From NCBI RefSeq assembly GCF_030409215.1, contig NZ_JAUFPL010000028.1, positions 124,001 to 188,000 on the forward strand: a DNA stretch of 64,000 nucleotides. Direction: 5' to 3'. How positions within the stretch are numbered: the stretch's first letter is position 1; every line of letters starts with the position of its first letter. The notes below the pieces were generated by a model that had not been told where the DNA came from, did no database searches, and worked only from the letters and a program-made list of their open reading frames with translations. Shown one piece after another: positions 16,328 through 24,732 of the stretch. Made by a program: the position numbers and the translations under genes. This stretch comes from Halomonas ramblicola. GTDB taxonomy: Bacteria > Pseudomonadota > Gammaproteobacteria > Pseudomonadales > Halomonadaceae.

Positions 16328-16376
16328 TGAGTGCACTCTAGCCCGGGAGCGCGAGGGGAAAGCTGACCTGCATCAA
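16328..16376 (-). promoter_or_regulatory. Candidate class II FNR/Anr promoter of the microprotein
   Basis: On the minus strand TTGATGCAGGTCAG (16376-16363) resembles the TTGAT-N4-ATCAA site, with a good left half and a weaker right half, and TAGAGT (16340-16335) is a possible -10. If transcription starts at 16328, the FNR-like site is centred at -41.5 and the -10 at -12 to -7, the exact class II geometry. Confidence 0.5.
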
Positions 16377-16412
16377 GTTTCGCTTGGGGTACGCCCCGGC
16401 CCGGGGCGGGAA

Positions 16413-16426
16413 TTGATCCAGGTCAG
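16413..16426 (+). promoter_or_regulatory. Second FNR/Anr-like half-conserved site, inverted relative to the first
   Basis: TTGATCCAGGTCAG differs from the first site by one base and has the opposite orientation, with 36 bases between. It ends 4 bases before the slyD stop codon. It may be an upstream site for the microprotein promoter or just one arm of a large hairpin. Confidence 0.35.
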
Positions 16427-16429
16427 GTT

Positions 16430-16936
16430 TCAGGGCACCTTCTTGTCCTCCACCTCGGCGTGATCGGTCCCCGGCGGCAGGGGATGCCCCTTGGCGAGTT
16501 CGGCGCGGGTGGCGTCACGCACGGCGAGCACCTGCAGGCGGTAGCACAGGGTGCGACCGGCCAGCGGGTGGTTGGTGTCGATCAACACGCCGTCATCGCG
16601 CACCTCGAGCACGGTGACGACCTCCGGTCCGTCGTCGCCCGGGGTCTGGAAGCGCATGCCCGGCGCCAGGTCGTCGACCGGGAAGGCGTCGCGGGCCACC
16701 TCGCGCACCAGCGACTCGTTGCGCAGGCCGTAGGCCTCGGCGGGCATCAGCGTCACCGTCAGCTCGGCGCCTTCCGCCTGGCCATCCAGGGCGCGCTCGA
16801 GGCCCTCGACGATGTTGTGATGGCCGTGCAGGTACTCGAGCGGCTGCTGGCGGGCGCGGGAGTCGTCGAGCAGCTGGCCGTCGACGTCGCTCAGGACGTA
16901 GTGCAGGGTCACCACGCGCTGGGGGGCGATGGTCAT
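16430..16936 (-). CDS. slyD: FKBP-type peptidyl-prolyl isomerase, SlyD-like
   Basis: A 168-residue cytoplasmic isomerase and chaperone. The split FKBP domain is visible: VTLHYVLSDVDGQLLDDS, the linker to EYLHGHHNIVEGLERALDG, the insert-in-flap domain (about 75-125), then DTNHPLAGRTLCYRLQVLAVRDAT. The last 30 residues lack the long His/Cys-rich metal tail of E. coli SlyD, so the nickel-delivery role is probably reduced. It lies 48 bases downstream of rfaH on the same strand and may be cotranscribed with it. Confidence 0.92.
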   Translation of the reverse strand: MTIAPQRVVTLHYVLSDVDGQLLDDSRARQQPLEYLHGHHNIVEGLERALDGQAEGAELTVTLMPAEAYGLRNESLVREVARDAFPVDDLAPGMRFQTPGDDGPEVVTVLEVRDDGVLIDTNHPLAGRTLCYRLQVLAVRDATRAELAKGHPLPPGTDHAEVEDKKVP

Positions 16937-16984
16937 GGAACTCTCCTCGAAAAGCGGGGGGATTCGCGGTCGCAGCGGCTCGGC

Positions 16985-17518
16985 TCAGCCGCGGCGTAGC
17001 CGGGAGACGGGCATCTCCAGGCGCTGCTGGCGATGCAGCAGGTCGAGCAGCACGATGGCACGCTCCTCGCCCTTGTGGCTGGCGAACACCGCCTGCAGGT
17101 CCTTGAAGGGCCCCTCGGTGATCTCCACCCGGTCGCCGGCGCGGAAGTAGAGGTTGGTATCCTGGTCGCGCCGACTGCCGTGCTCGCGCAGGGTGGCCAC
17201 CAGGCCGTCGTTCACCGCCACCGGCATGTCGCCGAAGCCGACCAGCTTGAGCACGCCCCGGGTGGAGCGGATGGGACGCCAGTTGCTCACCAGGCGGTCG
17301 AGGCGGATGAACAGGTAGTAGGGGAACAGCGGCTCGGTGATCCAGGTCAGCTTGCCGCGGCGCTTCTTCTGGACCTCGAGCACCGGGTGGAACACCTCAT
17401 AGCCCTGGTTGGCCAGGTGCTCGGCCGCGCGGAAGGACTCGCCGCCCTTGCACTGGATCACGTACCAGCGGGGCACGGCCGCTTCATCATGCTCCTGTGT
17501 CTCGTCACTCTCGTTCAT
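16985..17518 (-). CDS. rfaH: Transcription antitermination protein RfaH (NusG paralogue)
   Basis: A 177-residue NusG-like factor. The N-terminal NGN domain (about 17-115) reads RWYVIQCKGGESFRAAEHL and ITEPLFPYYLFIRLD, the latter characteristic of RfaH rather than NusG. The C-terminal KOW domain starts at FRAGDRVEITEGPFKDLQAVF. ATG 17518 has CAGGAG 6 bases before it. RfaH travels with RNA polymerase at ops sites and activates long surface-polysaccharide operons; none is in this window. The reading frame continues upstream without stop, but that extension is not needed. Confidence 0.92.
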   Translation of the reverse strand: MNESDETQEHDEAAVPRWYVIQCKGGESFRAAEHLANQGYEVFHPVLEVQKKRRGKLTWITEPLFPYYLFIRLDRLVSNWRPIRSTRGVLKLVGFGDMPVAVNDGLVATLREHGSRRDQDTNLYFRAGDRVEITEGPFKDLQAVFASHKGEERAIVLLDLLHRQQRLEMPVSRLRRG

Positions 17519-17635
17519 GGGACTCCTGTCGGGGGCCGGATGCTGGTATCGCTGCCGGGGCTCTGCAACAATCGGCCCGACGCCCGGGCCGGGCACCCGG
17601 CGGCTGGATTCTACCATCGATGCAAGGAGAGCCCC

Positions 17636-19003
17636 ATGTCGATTCCCACCGCCCACCGCAGCTGGCGTGATGCCCTGGCGATCTACCTGCGCGCCCCGGT
17701 GATCACCATGCTGTTCCTGGGCTTCTCCGCCGGCCTGCCCTTCCTGCTGGTGTTCTCCACCCTCTCGGCCTGGCTGCGCAGCGACGGCGTGGAGGTGGCC
17801 GCCATCGGCTTCTTCGCCTGGATCGGCATGCTCTACTCGATCAAGTTCTTCTGGGCCCCGGTGGTGGATCGCCTGGCGCTGCCGTTGCTGACCCGTACGC
17901 TGGGACAGCGGCGCAGCTGGATGCTGCTGGCCCAGGGCATGATCGTCGCGGGGCTGATCGGCCTGGCGAGCCTCGACCCCGCCGGCCACCTGCCGCTGGT
18001 GGCCGCCTTCGCCCTGCTGGTGGCCTTCGGCTCGGCCACCCAGGACATCGCCATCGACGCTTTCCGCATCGAGTCGGCCCCCGATGACGTCCAGGCGGCC
18101 ATGGCCTCCACCTACATCATCGGCTATCGCGGCGGCCTGCTGGCGGCCGGCGCCGGGGCCCTCTACGTGGCCTCCTGGCTCTCCTGGGAGGCCGCCTACC
18201 TGACCATGGCCGCCCTGGTGGGGGTGGGGGTGGTCACCGTGCTGGTGCGCCCCGAGCCCGCGCGGCTGTCGCTGACCACCCAACTGATCCACGAGCCCCG
18301 GGTGCGGGCCTTCCTGCGCACCAGCCGCGGCCGGCCCAAGGCGCTGCGCCGCCTGGGGGCCTGGGTCATCGGCGCCATCGTCTGCCCCTTCACCGACTTC
18401 TTCACCCGCCACCGGCGCAAGGCGCTGTGGCTGCTGCTGTTCGTGGCGGTGTTCCGGATCAGCGACCTGGCCATGGCCTCCATGGCCAACCCCCTCTACA
18501 TCGATCTGGGATTCACGCTGGCCACCATCGCCAACGTCACCAATGTCTTCGGCATCGCCATGAGCATCGGCGGCGGGATCCTCGGCGGGCTGCTGGTGGC
18601 ACGCTACGGCATCGGCCCCATCCTGGTGCTGGGCGCCACGGCCGCGGCGCTGACCAACCTGCTGTTCACCGCCCTGGCCCTGGCCGGGCAGAGCCTGCCG
18701 ATGCTGGTGATGGCCATCATCGGCGACAACCTGGCCAACGGCCTGGCCAGCGCGGTGTTCATCGCGTTCCTGTCGAGTCTCACCTCGAGGGCGTATACGG
18801 CAACCCAGTACGCGCTGTTCTCCTCGCTGATGACCCTGCCGGGCAAGTTCCTCAGCGGCTTCGGCGGCCTGGTGGTCAGCGGCGAGGGCTATGCCACCTT
18901 CTTCCTGGTCTCGACGGCGCTGGGCCTGCCCGCGGTGCTGCTGGCGATCTGGATCAGCCGCGACCGGGAGCTGGTGCCGCCGCCCTCGCCGCGCACCACC
19001 TGA
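17636..19003 (+). CDS. ampG: AmpG-family muropeptide permease (MFS)
   Basis: A 455-residue inner membrane transporter with 12 predicted helices. It imports anhydro-muropeptides for cell-wall recycling. Family marks include LYLGFSAGLPFLL-like FLGFSAGLPFLLVFSTLSAWLR, IKFFWAPVVDRLALPLL, RRSWMLLAQ and SATQDIAIDAFRIE. A long central loop (about 220-260) is typical. ATG 17636 has AAGGAG 7 bases in front. It is divergent from rfaH. Confidence 0.92.
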   Translation: MSIPTAHRSWRDALAIYLRAPVITMLFLGFSAGLPFLLVFSTLSAWLRSDGVEVAAIGFFAWIGMLYSIKFFWAPVVDRLALPLLTRTLGQRRSWMLLAQGMIVAGLIGLASLDPAGHLPLVAAFALLVAFGSATQDIAIDAFRIESAPDDVQAAMASTYIIGYRGGLLAAGAGALYVASWLSWEAAYLTMAALVGVGVVTVLVRPEPARLSLTTQLIHEPRVRAFLRTSRGRPKALRRLGAWVIGAIVCPFTDFFTRHRRKALWLLLFVAVFRISDLAMASMANPLYIDLGFTLATIANVTNVFGIAMSIGGGILGGLLVARYGIGPILVLGATAAALTNLLFTALALAGQSLPMLVMAIIGDNLANGLASAVFIAFLSSLTSRAYTATQYALFSSLMTLPGKFLSGFGGLVVSGEGYATFFLVSTALGLPAVLLAIWISRDRELVPPPSPRTT

Positions 19004-19021
19004 CGCCGGCGCATTGCTGGA

Positions 19022-19471
19022 TCACTCCGCGAAGATGTCCGGCCAGTGCTCGTCGGCGGCCTGGATGATGGCCGGCAGGTCCCGTTCCCAGCGCCACTGG
19101 ATCCACCGGCTGTAGTTCAGGTACAGCTTGTCATCGACGATCTTCCACGCCTCGGGAATGGTGGAAGCGGCCTCACCGCGCGCCGCCGCCCAGGCGCACC
19201 AGCCGCCGTACTGGGGCGCATAGGCCTCGGGGTCCTGCTGGAAGAGCTCGCGATGCTCGGCCGAGGCGAACTGCCAGGTGGCATCGCGCCATTCCAGTCG
19301 ATGCTCGGGCAGCCCCGGCACCGGCTGGCCCCGGGTGAAATAGGCCACCGGGTCGGTCCCGCCGATGGCCAGGCCATCGCGGGTGAAGATGCGCCCTTCG
19401 TCGGCGGCCACCGGGGCAGCGCTCAGGCCGAACGCCAGGGCGACGGCCAGCAACCCAGCGTGACGTTTCAT
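19022..19471 (-). CDS. Secreted YHS domain protein
   Basis: A 149-residue protein with a clear signal peptide (residues 1-23, cleaved at VAA-DE). The YHS-like core includes LAIGGTDPVAYFTRGQPV, then WRDATWQFASAEHRELFQQDPEAYAPQYGGWCAWA, which is the common arrangement in exported YHS proteins. The domain is thought to bind metal or small ligands; function unknown. It ends 18 bases from the convergent ampG stop. Confidence 0.85.
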   Translation of the reverse strand: MKRHAGLLAVALAFGLSAAPVAADEGRIFTRDGLAIGGTDPVAYFTRGQPVPGLPEHRLEWRDATWQFASAEHRELFQQDPEAYAPQYGGWCAWAAARGEAASTIPEAWKIVDDKLYLNYSRWIQWRWERDLPAIIQAADEHWPDIFAE

Positions 19472-19528
19472 GGCATGCCTCCTCTCGATCCACCCTACCG
19501 AGGTTCTGTCGGGAAGAGGTTCCCCGCC

Positions 19529-21358
19529 TTACAGGTGGTCCAGTTGCCGGCGCAACCAGTCCAGGGCACCGGGCGTGGTGCGCCACTGGTCGCGCATCAG
19601 GGTGCGGTACTGCCAGGCCTCGGCACGGCTGCCGGGCTCGGCCGCACCGTCGTCGGCGCCGGGCACCGGGCGCGGGTGTTCGGCACACAGCATCTTCAGG
19701 GCATGGGGATTGTGGCGGCGCACCGTCGCCAGGGCCGCCTCCGCCTCGTCTCCCCGCTCCAGGCGATAGAGGGCCAGCACGCGCCCCAGCAGCAGCCCCA
19801 GGGCCGGGCCCTCGGTGCCGCCCTCCGGGGCCTGCTCGCTGACCGTCAGCGCCTCCCGGTCGCGGCCGTCGCGCAGCAGTTGATCGAGCACCAGTTCGCG
19901 CAGCCCCAGGCTGTCGTGGTCGTCCAGCGCCAGCAGGCGCTCGGCGAGCCCGCGCGAGCGCTGGCGGGCGCCGCGCTCCATGCCCACCACCAGGGCCAGG
20001 CCGGTGCGCAGCAACACGGCGTTGTCGGCATCGTCCCAGGCCAGGGTGCCCGGCCCCTCGGCGGCCACCTGCTCCAGCCAGCGCTCCAGTCGCGCGGCCA
20101 GCGGCACGAAGAAGCTCGGCGCCATCCACGGCAGGCTGCCGAAGCGGCTGGTCAGCGCCAGGGCCAGCTCCTGCACCACCACCGGGGCATCCAGCCATTC
20201 GGGATGGCTGCACAGCTCGCCCAGCCACTCCGCCGCCTCCTGCCAGGGGTCGTCGTCCAGCCCCAGCGGCGAGTCGGTGACCGCGGCCGCCGGAAAGTGT
20301 TCGCGCCAGACGGCGTGCAGGGTGTCCTCCCGGGCGGTGGTGTGATACTCCAGGCGGCCCTGCTCGGTACGCGACACCTCTAGGCGCGGCGCGGTGGGCA
20401 GCGCCTCGAGCAGCGCCTGCAGCGAGGCCAGCGGCCCGGCCAGGTCCTCCTCGGCATTGAGCAGCTGTTCGGCCAGGGTGGCCCCGGGATTGGCGGCCAG
20501 GTCGGCCAGGAACTGCAGCTGGTCCTGATCCAGGTCGCCCTGGCGCGCCAGGCGACGGAACCAGAAGCGGGCGCGCTCGGCGGCTTCCTGCTCGTGACCT
20601 TCGTGGAGCAGCAGCATCGCCTCGATGTAGGCCAGGGTCGGCGAGTCGGGCAGCGCCTGCTGGGCGCGCACGAAGGCGGCCCGGGCGCTGTCCAGGTCGT
20701 CGTTGTCGAGGTGCATCAGGCACAGGCGCTCGAGGGCCACGCCACGCAGGAACAGCGGGCCGTGTTCGAGCACCGCGTCGAGCAGCGCCTCGCGCTTGCG
20801 ATGGAAGCCGCGCTCCTGGTAGAGGTCGATGAGGATCTCGAAGGCCGGCTCGGCCTGTTCCGGCAGGCGCGACCAGTCGCCGCGTCCGAACAGCGATTCG
20901 AGGATCTGCTGGGCGCGACCGCGCTGGCCGGTCTCGGCGGCGATCAGTCCCGCCTCGAGCAGCGCCTGGGCCGGTGCCCGGCCGCTCTCCAGGGCGGCCT
21001 TGAGGGTCTCGCCCTTCCAGTCGCGCAGCGACAGCATCCACATCAGGTGGCCCGGGACCGAACCGGGCAGGCTCACGGCGCCGCAACAGTGCTTGGTCTT
21101 GCGCCCGGAGTCGCACCAGCACGGCTCGTTGCGCCCGGGGCGGGCCAGTGGCTCGCAGCCGAAGTCGAGGCGCTCGAGCGGGGTCTGGCACCACAGCTCC
21201 GGCGCCAGCGCCTGGGCCAGCGGCAGGCTCCCGCCCACCAGCTCGGGTCCCTCCTCGCGGGCCCAGGCCATCAAGGTCGGATAGCGCTCGTCACGGCGAA
21301 TCGCCGTGAGCGCCCCCGAGGCAAACCCCAGCAGCTGTTCCACCCATACTGCCAGCAT
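19529..21358 (-). CDS. Large SEC-C motif protein with helical (TPR-like) repeats
   Basis: A 609-residue cytoplasmic protein. The SEC-C zinc motif GRNEPCWCDSGRKTKHCCG lies near residues 75-93. The rest is mostly alpha-helical with TPR-like pairs, for example around ALLEAGLIAAETGQRGRAQQ and SARAAFVRAQQALPDSPTLAYIEAML. SEC-C motifs bind zinc and often contact SecB or ribosomes, yet proteins of this size and layout have no assigned role. ATG 21358 is preferred because GGAG lies just before it; a GTG at 21370 is in frame. Expressed alone between the YHS gene and the ABC1 kinase gene. Confidence 0.75.
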   Translation of the reverse strand: MLAVWVEQLLGFASGALTAIRRDERYPTLMAWAREEGPELVGGSLPLAQALAPELWCQTPLERLDFGCEPLARPGRNEPCWCDSGRKTKHCCGAVSLPGSVPGHLMWMLSLRDWKGETLKAALESGRAPAQALLEAGLIAAETGQRGRAQQILESLFGRGDWSRLPEQAEPAFEILIDLYQERGFHRKREALLDAVLEHGPLFLRGVALERLCLMHLDNDDLDSARAAFVRAQQALPDSPTLAYIEAMLLLHEGHEQEAAERARFWFRRLARQGDLDQDQLQFLADLAANPGATLAEQLLNAEEDLAGPLASLQALLEALPTAPRLEVSRTEQGRLEYHTTAREDTLHAVWREHFPAAAVTDSPLGLDDDPWQEAAEWLGELCSHPEWLDAPVVVQELALALTSRFGSLPWMAPSFFVPLAARLERWLEQVAAEGPGTLAWDDADNAVLLRTGLALVVGMERGARQRSRGLAERLLALDDHDSLGLRELVLDQLLRDGRDREALTVSEQAPEGGTEGPALGLLLGRVLALYRLERGDEAEAALATVRRHNPHALKMLCAEHPRPVPGADDGAAEPGSRAEAWQYRTLMRDQWRTTPGALDWLRRQLDHL

Positions 21359-21421
21359 CGCACACTCCACCGTCCGGAAAACGGCACAGTCTAACAGCCC
21401 GCCGAGGCGCTTGGCAGCCGG

Positions 21422-22666
21422 TCAGTGGCGTGCCCACTCCAACAGCGGCCGGGTGCGGGCGTGCATGTCGAGCCGCGCGCCGAGGCGCACCAGATTCCAG
21501 TAGTGGCCGTTCAGGGTGCGCGACAGCAGCAGGGTGTCGGCGGGCGGCTGCAGGCGGTCCATGGCCGCCCAGACCCGCGGCGACAGCTCACGCAGCCGGC
21601 GATGCACCCGCACGTCGGCGAAGTCCTGCTCGCCGGGGGCGAACAGCGCCGAGACCGCCTCGGCGGACTCCCGATAGAGCGCCAGCGGTGCCCCCTGGCC
21701 CTGGCGGCCGCCGAGGGCGAGCAGCGCCGCGTCCATGGCCATGGGGTCGCCGGCCAGGGTGGCATCCAGCAGGCGTACCATGGCCTTCAGGCGCGCCTCG
21801 GGCACCGGGATCACCGCCCCCAGGTCGTAGATCACCAGCCGCCCCCGGTCGTCGGCGGCGAAGTTGCCGGCATGGGGGTCGGCATGCAGCTCGCCGTGGG
21901 TGAAGAGCTCCTCGGTGAGCCAGTCGGCGAGCGTCACGGCGATGCGCTGGCGACTGGCGTCGTCGGTCCCCTCCAGCTCGCGCAGCGGCGTGCCCGGCAC
22001 GTGGCGCATGGCCAGCACCCGCTCGCCGCAGAGGTCGGGCAGCGGCTCGGGGATCACCAGGCCCGGGAGGTGGGCATAGCGCGCCCGGTAGCGAGCCAGC
22101 GCCGCGGCCTCGGCACGGTAGTCGAGCTCGCCGCGCAGGCTCGCCGCCAGCTCCTCGAAGAGCGCGTCGAGACGCGCCTGGGGCACCTTGAGCCAGCGGC
22201 CCAGGCGCATCAGGCGCCGCACCTGGGCCAGGTCGCCCTCCAGCACCTCGACGAGCCCCGGATACTGCACCTTGAGCACCAGGCTCTCGCCGTCACGGGT
22301 CAGGGCGCGATGCACCTGGCCCATGGAGGCGCTGGCGAAGGGACGCTCCTCCACCTCGCGGAAGTGGCGGGCCAGGTCGCCGTACTGGGCCTCCAGGGTG
22401 TTGCGGATCGCTGCCCAGGGCATGGGCTCGGCCTGGCGCTGCAGGCGCGAGAGCTCGTCGGCCAGGTCCGGCGGCAGCAGGTCGTCCCACTGGGCCATGA
22501 TCTGCGCCAGCTTCATGGCCGGCCCCTTGAGCTCGGCGAGCCCCTCGAACAGCGCCTCGCCGAGCGCCCGCCAGTCGGCCTGGCCGCCCAGCCGAGTGCG
22601 GATCACGGCGCCACCGGTCCGCGCCCCGAGGCCCAACAGCCGCCGCGTCCTGCCTCGCTCGCGCAT
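21422..22666 (-). CDS. ABC1/UbiB-family atypical kinase
   Basis: A 414-residue member of the ABC1 (ADCK/UbiB) family. It has the family signature LKGPAMKLAQIMAQ (KxGQ-type element, about 47-60), the A-rich nucleotide loop FASASMGQVHRA (about 110-121), LVLKVQYPG with the ion-pair lysine, ELHADPHAGNF and YDLGAV in place of DFG. Lipid-related ATPase or kinase activity in quinone biosynthesis is known for UbiB, but this protein is shorter, lacks the C-terminal membrane helices, and is not beside ubiE/ubiJ, so I leave it unnamed. Confidence 0.85.
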   Translation of the reverse strand: MRERGRTRRLLGLGARTGGAVIRTRLGGQADWRALGEALFEGLAELKGPAMKLAQIMAQWDDLLPPDLADELSRLQRQAEPMPWAAIRNTLEAQYGDLARHFREVEERPFASASMGQVHRALTRDGESLVLKVQYPGLVEVLEGDLAQVRRLMRLGRWLKVPQARLDALFEELAASLRGELDYRAEAAALARYRARYAHLPGLVIPEPLPDLCGERVLAMRHVPGTPLRELEGTDDASRQRIAVTLADWLTEELFTHGELHADPHAGNFAADDRGRLVIYDLGAVIPVPEARLKAMVRLLDATLAGDPMAMDAALLALGGRQGQGAPLALYRESAEAVSALFAPGEQDFADVRVHRRLRELSPRVWAAMDRLQPPADTLLLSRTLNGHYWNLVRLGARLDMHARTRPLLEWARH

Positions 22667-22788
22667 CGGCTCGCTCCCCCGCTCGAGGTCAAGTGATACA
22701 AGGATTGTACATCATCCGACGCCAGTGCCCCCTGGCCAGGACGCCTGGATACTGGAAGAATGTCCATGTCTTCAGGAACGAGACCGCC

Positions 22789-24732
22789 ATGCGCCTGATC
22801 ATCGCCGAGAAACCCAGCCTGGCCCGCGCCATCGCCGATGCCCTGCCCGGCTCGCCCCGCCGCGAGGACGGCGCGCTGGCGGCGGGCGATACCACCGTCA
22901 CCTGGTGCCTGGGCCACCTGCTCGAGCAGGCGCCCCCCGACGCCTACGACCCGGCCCTCAAGCAGTGGCGCCTGGATACCCTACCCATCCTCCCCGACCG
23001 CTGGCGGCTCACGCCGCGCCCCAAGGCCCGCGGCCAGTTGGCGGTGATCCGCCGCCTGCTCAAGGGAGCCCGGGAGGTGGTGCACGCCGGCGACCCGGAC
23101 CGCGAGGGCCAGCTGCTGGTGCAGGAGGTGATCGACTACCTGGGCTGGAAGGGGCCGGTGTCCAGGCTGCTGGTCAGCGACCTCAACCGCCCGGCGGTGC
23201 AGCGCGCCCTGGGCCGCCTGGAGGACAACGCCCGCTACCAGCCACTGTATCGCGCCGCCGAGTCGCGGGCCCGCGCCGACTGGCTCTACGGCATCAACCT
23301 GTCCCGCGCCTGGACCCTCACCGGCCGCCAGGCCGGCCACGACGGGGTGCTCTCGGTGGGCCGGGTGCAGACCCCGGTGCTGGGCCTGGTGGTGCGCCGT
23401 GACGCCGAGATCCGCGACTTCGTGCCCAAGCCCTTCTACGTGCTGTGGGTCGACCTGGCGGTGACCCGCGGCGAGCTGCGCGCCTGGTGGGTGCCGGGCG
23501 AGGGCCGGCCGCTGGACGACCAGGGCCGGCTGCTGGCCCGGGAGCCCGCCGCCGAACTGGCCGAGCGGCTGCCCGGTGCCGAGGGACGGCTGACGAGGCT
23601 GACCCGCCAGGACAAGCGCCAGGCCGCTCCCCTGCCCTACTCGCTGTCGGCGCTGCAGGTGGATGCCGCGCGCCGTTACGGGCTCTCCGCCAAGGCGGTG
23701 CTGGACACCTGCCAGGCCCTCTACGAGCGCCATCGGCTGATCACCTACCCGCGCTCGGACTGCCGCTACCTGCCCGAGGAGCACTTCGCCGGCGCGCGCG
23801 GTACCCTGGAGGGCGCCTGCCGGGACGACGCCACCCTGCGCGAGTGGCTCGCCGGCGCCGACTTCTCGCGCCGCTCCAAGGCCTGGAACGACAAGCGGGT
23901 GGGCGCCCACCATGCGCTGGCTCCCACCGGCCGACCGGCGGACACCGCCCGGCTCTCGGCTACCGAGGCCAAGGTCTTCCGGTTGATCGCCCGCAACGTC
24001 CTGGCGCAGTTCTATCCCGCGCTTGCCACCCGCGAGGTGAAGGCGGAGTTCGTCATCCTGGAAGAGATCTTCCGTGCCCGCGGCCAGGAGATCCTCGACC
24101 CCGGCTGGAAGCCGCTGTTCACCACCCGCGACGAGGCCCCGCCACTGCCGCCGCTCAGCGAGGGCGAGGCGTGCCGGGTCAGGGAAGCCGGCGTGGAGGA
24201 CCGCGAGACTCGCCCGCCGGAACCCTTCACCGACGCCAGCCTGATCAAGGCGATGATGAACATCGCCCGCTACGTCGACGACGCCGCGGTGAAGCGCACC
24301 CTGCGCGAGCACGACGGCCTGGGCACCGAGGCGACCCGTGCCGGCATCCTCGAGACCCTGGTGGAGCGCGGCTACCTGGTGCGCCGCCAGAAGGCCCTGC
24401 GCGCCACCCGCCTGGGCAACGCGCTGATCGCCTCGCTGCCCGAGGCGGCGAGCCGCCCCGAGCGCACCGCCCTCTGGGAGCAGCGTCTCTCGGCCATCGC
24501 CGAGCGGGAGGCCGACCCCGCGCCCTTCCTCGCCGCCCTGGTGGAGGACCTGCGCGGCCTGCTCGGGGCCGCCGACGCCGGCCGGCTGCGCCAGGCGCTC
24601 GCCAGCGCCCAGGGCGAGGAGGCCGCTCCCAGGGCGGCCGAGTCACCCCGGCGTCGGCGCGGCGCGGCATCGCACCGCAGTGGCAAGGGCAGCGTGCGCC
24701 GCTCGCCTCGCCGTGGCAAGGAGAGCCCATGA
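22789..24732 (+). CDS. topB: DNA topoisomerase III
   Basis: A 647-residue type IA topoisomerase. The Toprim domain starts at MRLIIAEKPSLARAIADAL and carries HAGDPDREGQLL. The catalytic tyrosine is Y320 in LITYPRSDCRYLP. GRVQTPVLGLVV and DGLGTEATRAGILETLVERGYL are further type IA marks. No zinc-finger cysteines follow; the last 40 residues are a basic, disordered tail (PRRRRGAASHRSGKG). It decatenates DNA and resolves replication ends. The frame opens upstream at 22693, but ATG 22789 gives the canonical N-terminus. The stop overlaps the PanE-like gene by 4 bases. Confidence 0.95.
   Translation: MRLIIAEKPSLARAIADALPGSPRREDGALAAGDTTVTWCLGHLLEQAPPDAYDPALKQWRLDTLPILPDRWRLTPRPKARGQLAVIRRLLKGAREVVHAGDPDREGQLLVQEVIDYLGWKGPVSRLLVSDLNRPAVQRALGRLEDNARYQPLYRAAESRARADWLYGINLSRAWTLTGRQAGHDGVLSVGRVQTPVLGLVVRRDAEIRDFVPKPFYVLWVDLAVTRGELRAWWVPGEGRPLDDQGRLLAREPAAELAERLPGAEGRLTRLTRQDKRQAAPLPYSLSALQVDAARRYGLSAKAVLDTCQALYERHRLITYPRSDCRYLPEEHFAGARGTLEGACRDDATLREWLAGADFSRRSKAWNDKRVGAHHALAPTGRPADTARLSATEAKVFRLIARNVLAQFYPALATREVKAEFVILEEIFRARGQEILDPGWKPLFTTRDEAPPLPPLSEGEACRVREAGVEDRETRPPEPFTDASLIKAMMNIARYVDDAAVKRTLREHDGLGTEATRAGILETLVERGYLVRRQKALRATRLGNALIASLPEAASRPERTALWEQRLSAIAEREADPAPFLAALVEDLRGLLGAADAGRLRQALASAQGEEAAPRAAESPRRRRGAASHRSGKGSVRRSPRRGKESP

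Noticed and set aside
17033-17635. N-terminal extension of ampG antisense to rfaH
   Set aside because: rfaH is well conserved on the other strand and ATG 17636 has a good ribosome site.
22667-22788. Palindrome-like TGATACAAGGATTGTACATCA between the ABC1 kinase gene and topB
   Set aside because: The arms are out of register by one base and no regulator is adjacent; too weak to call.
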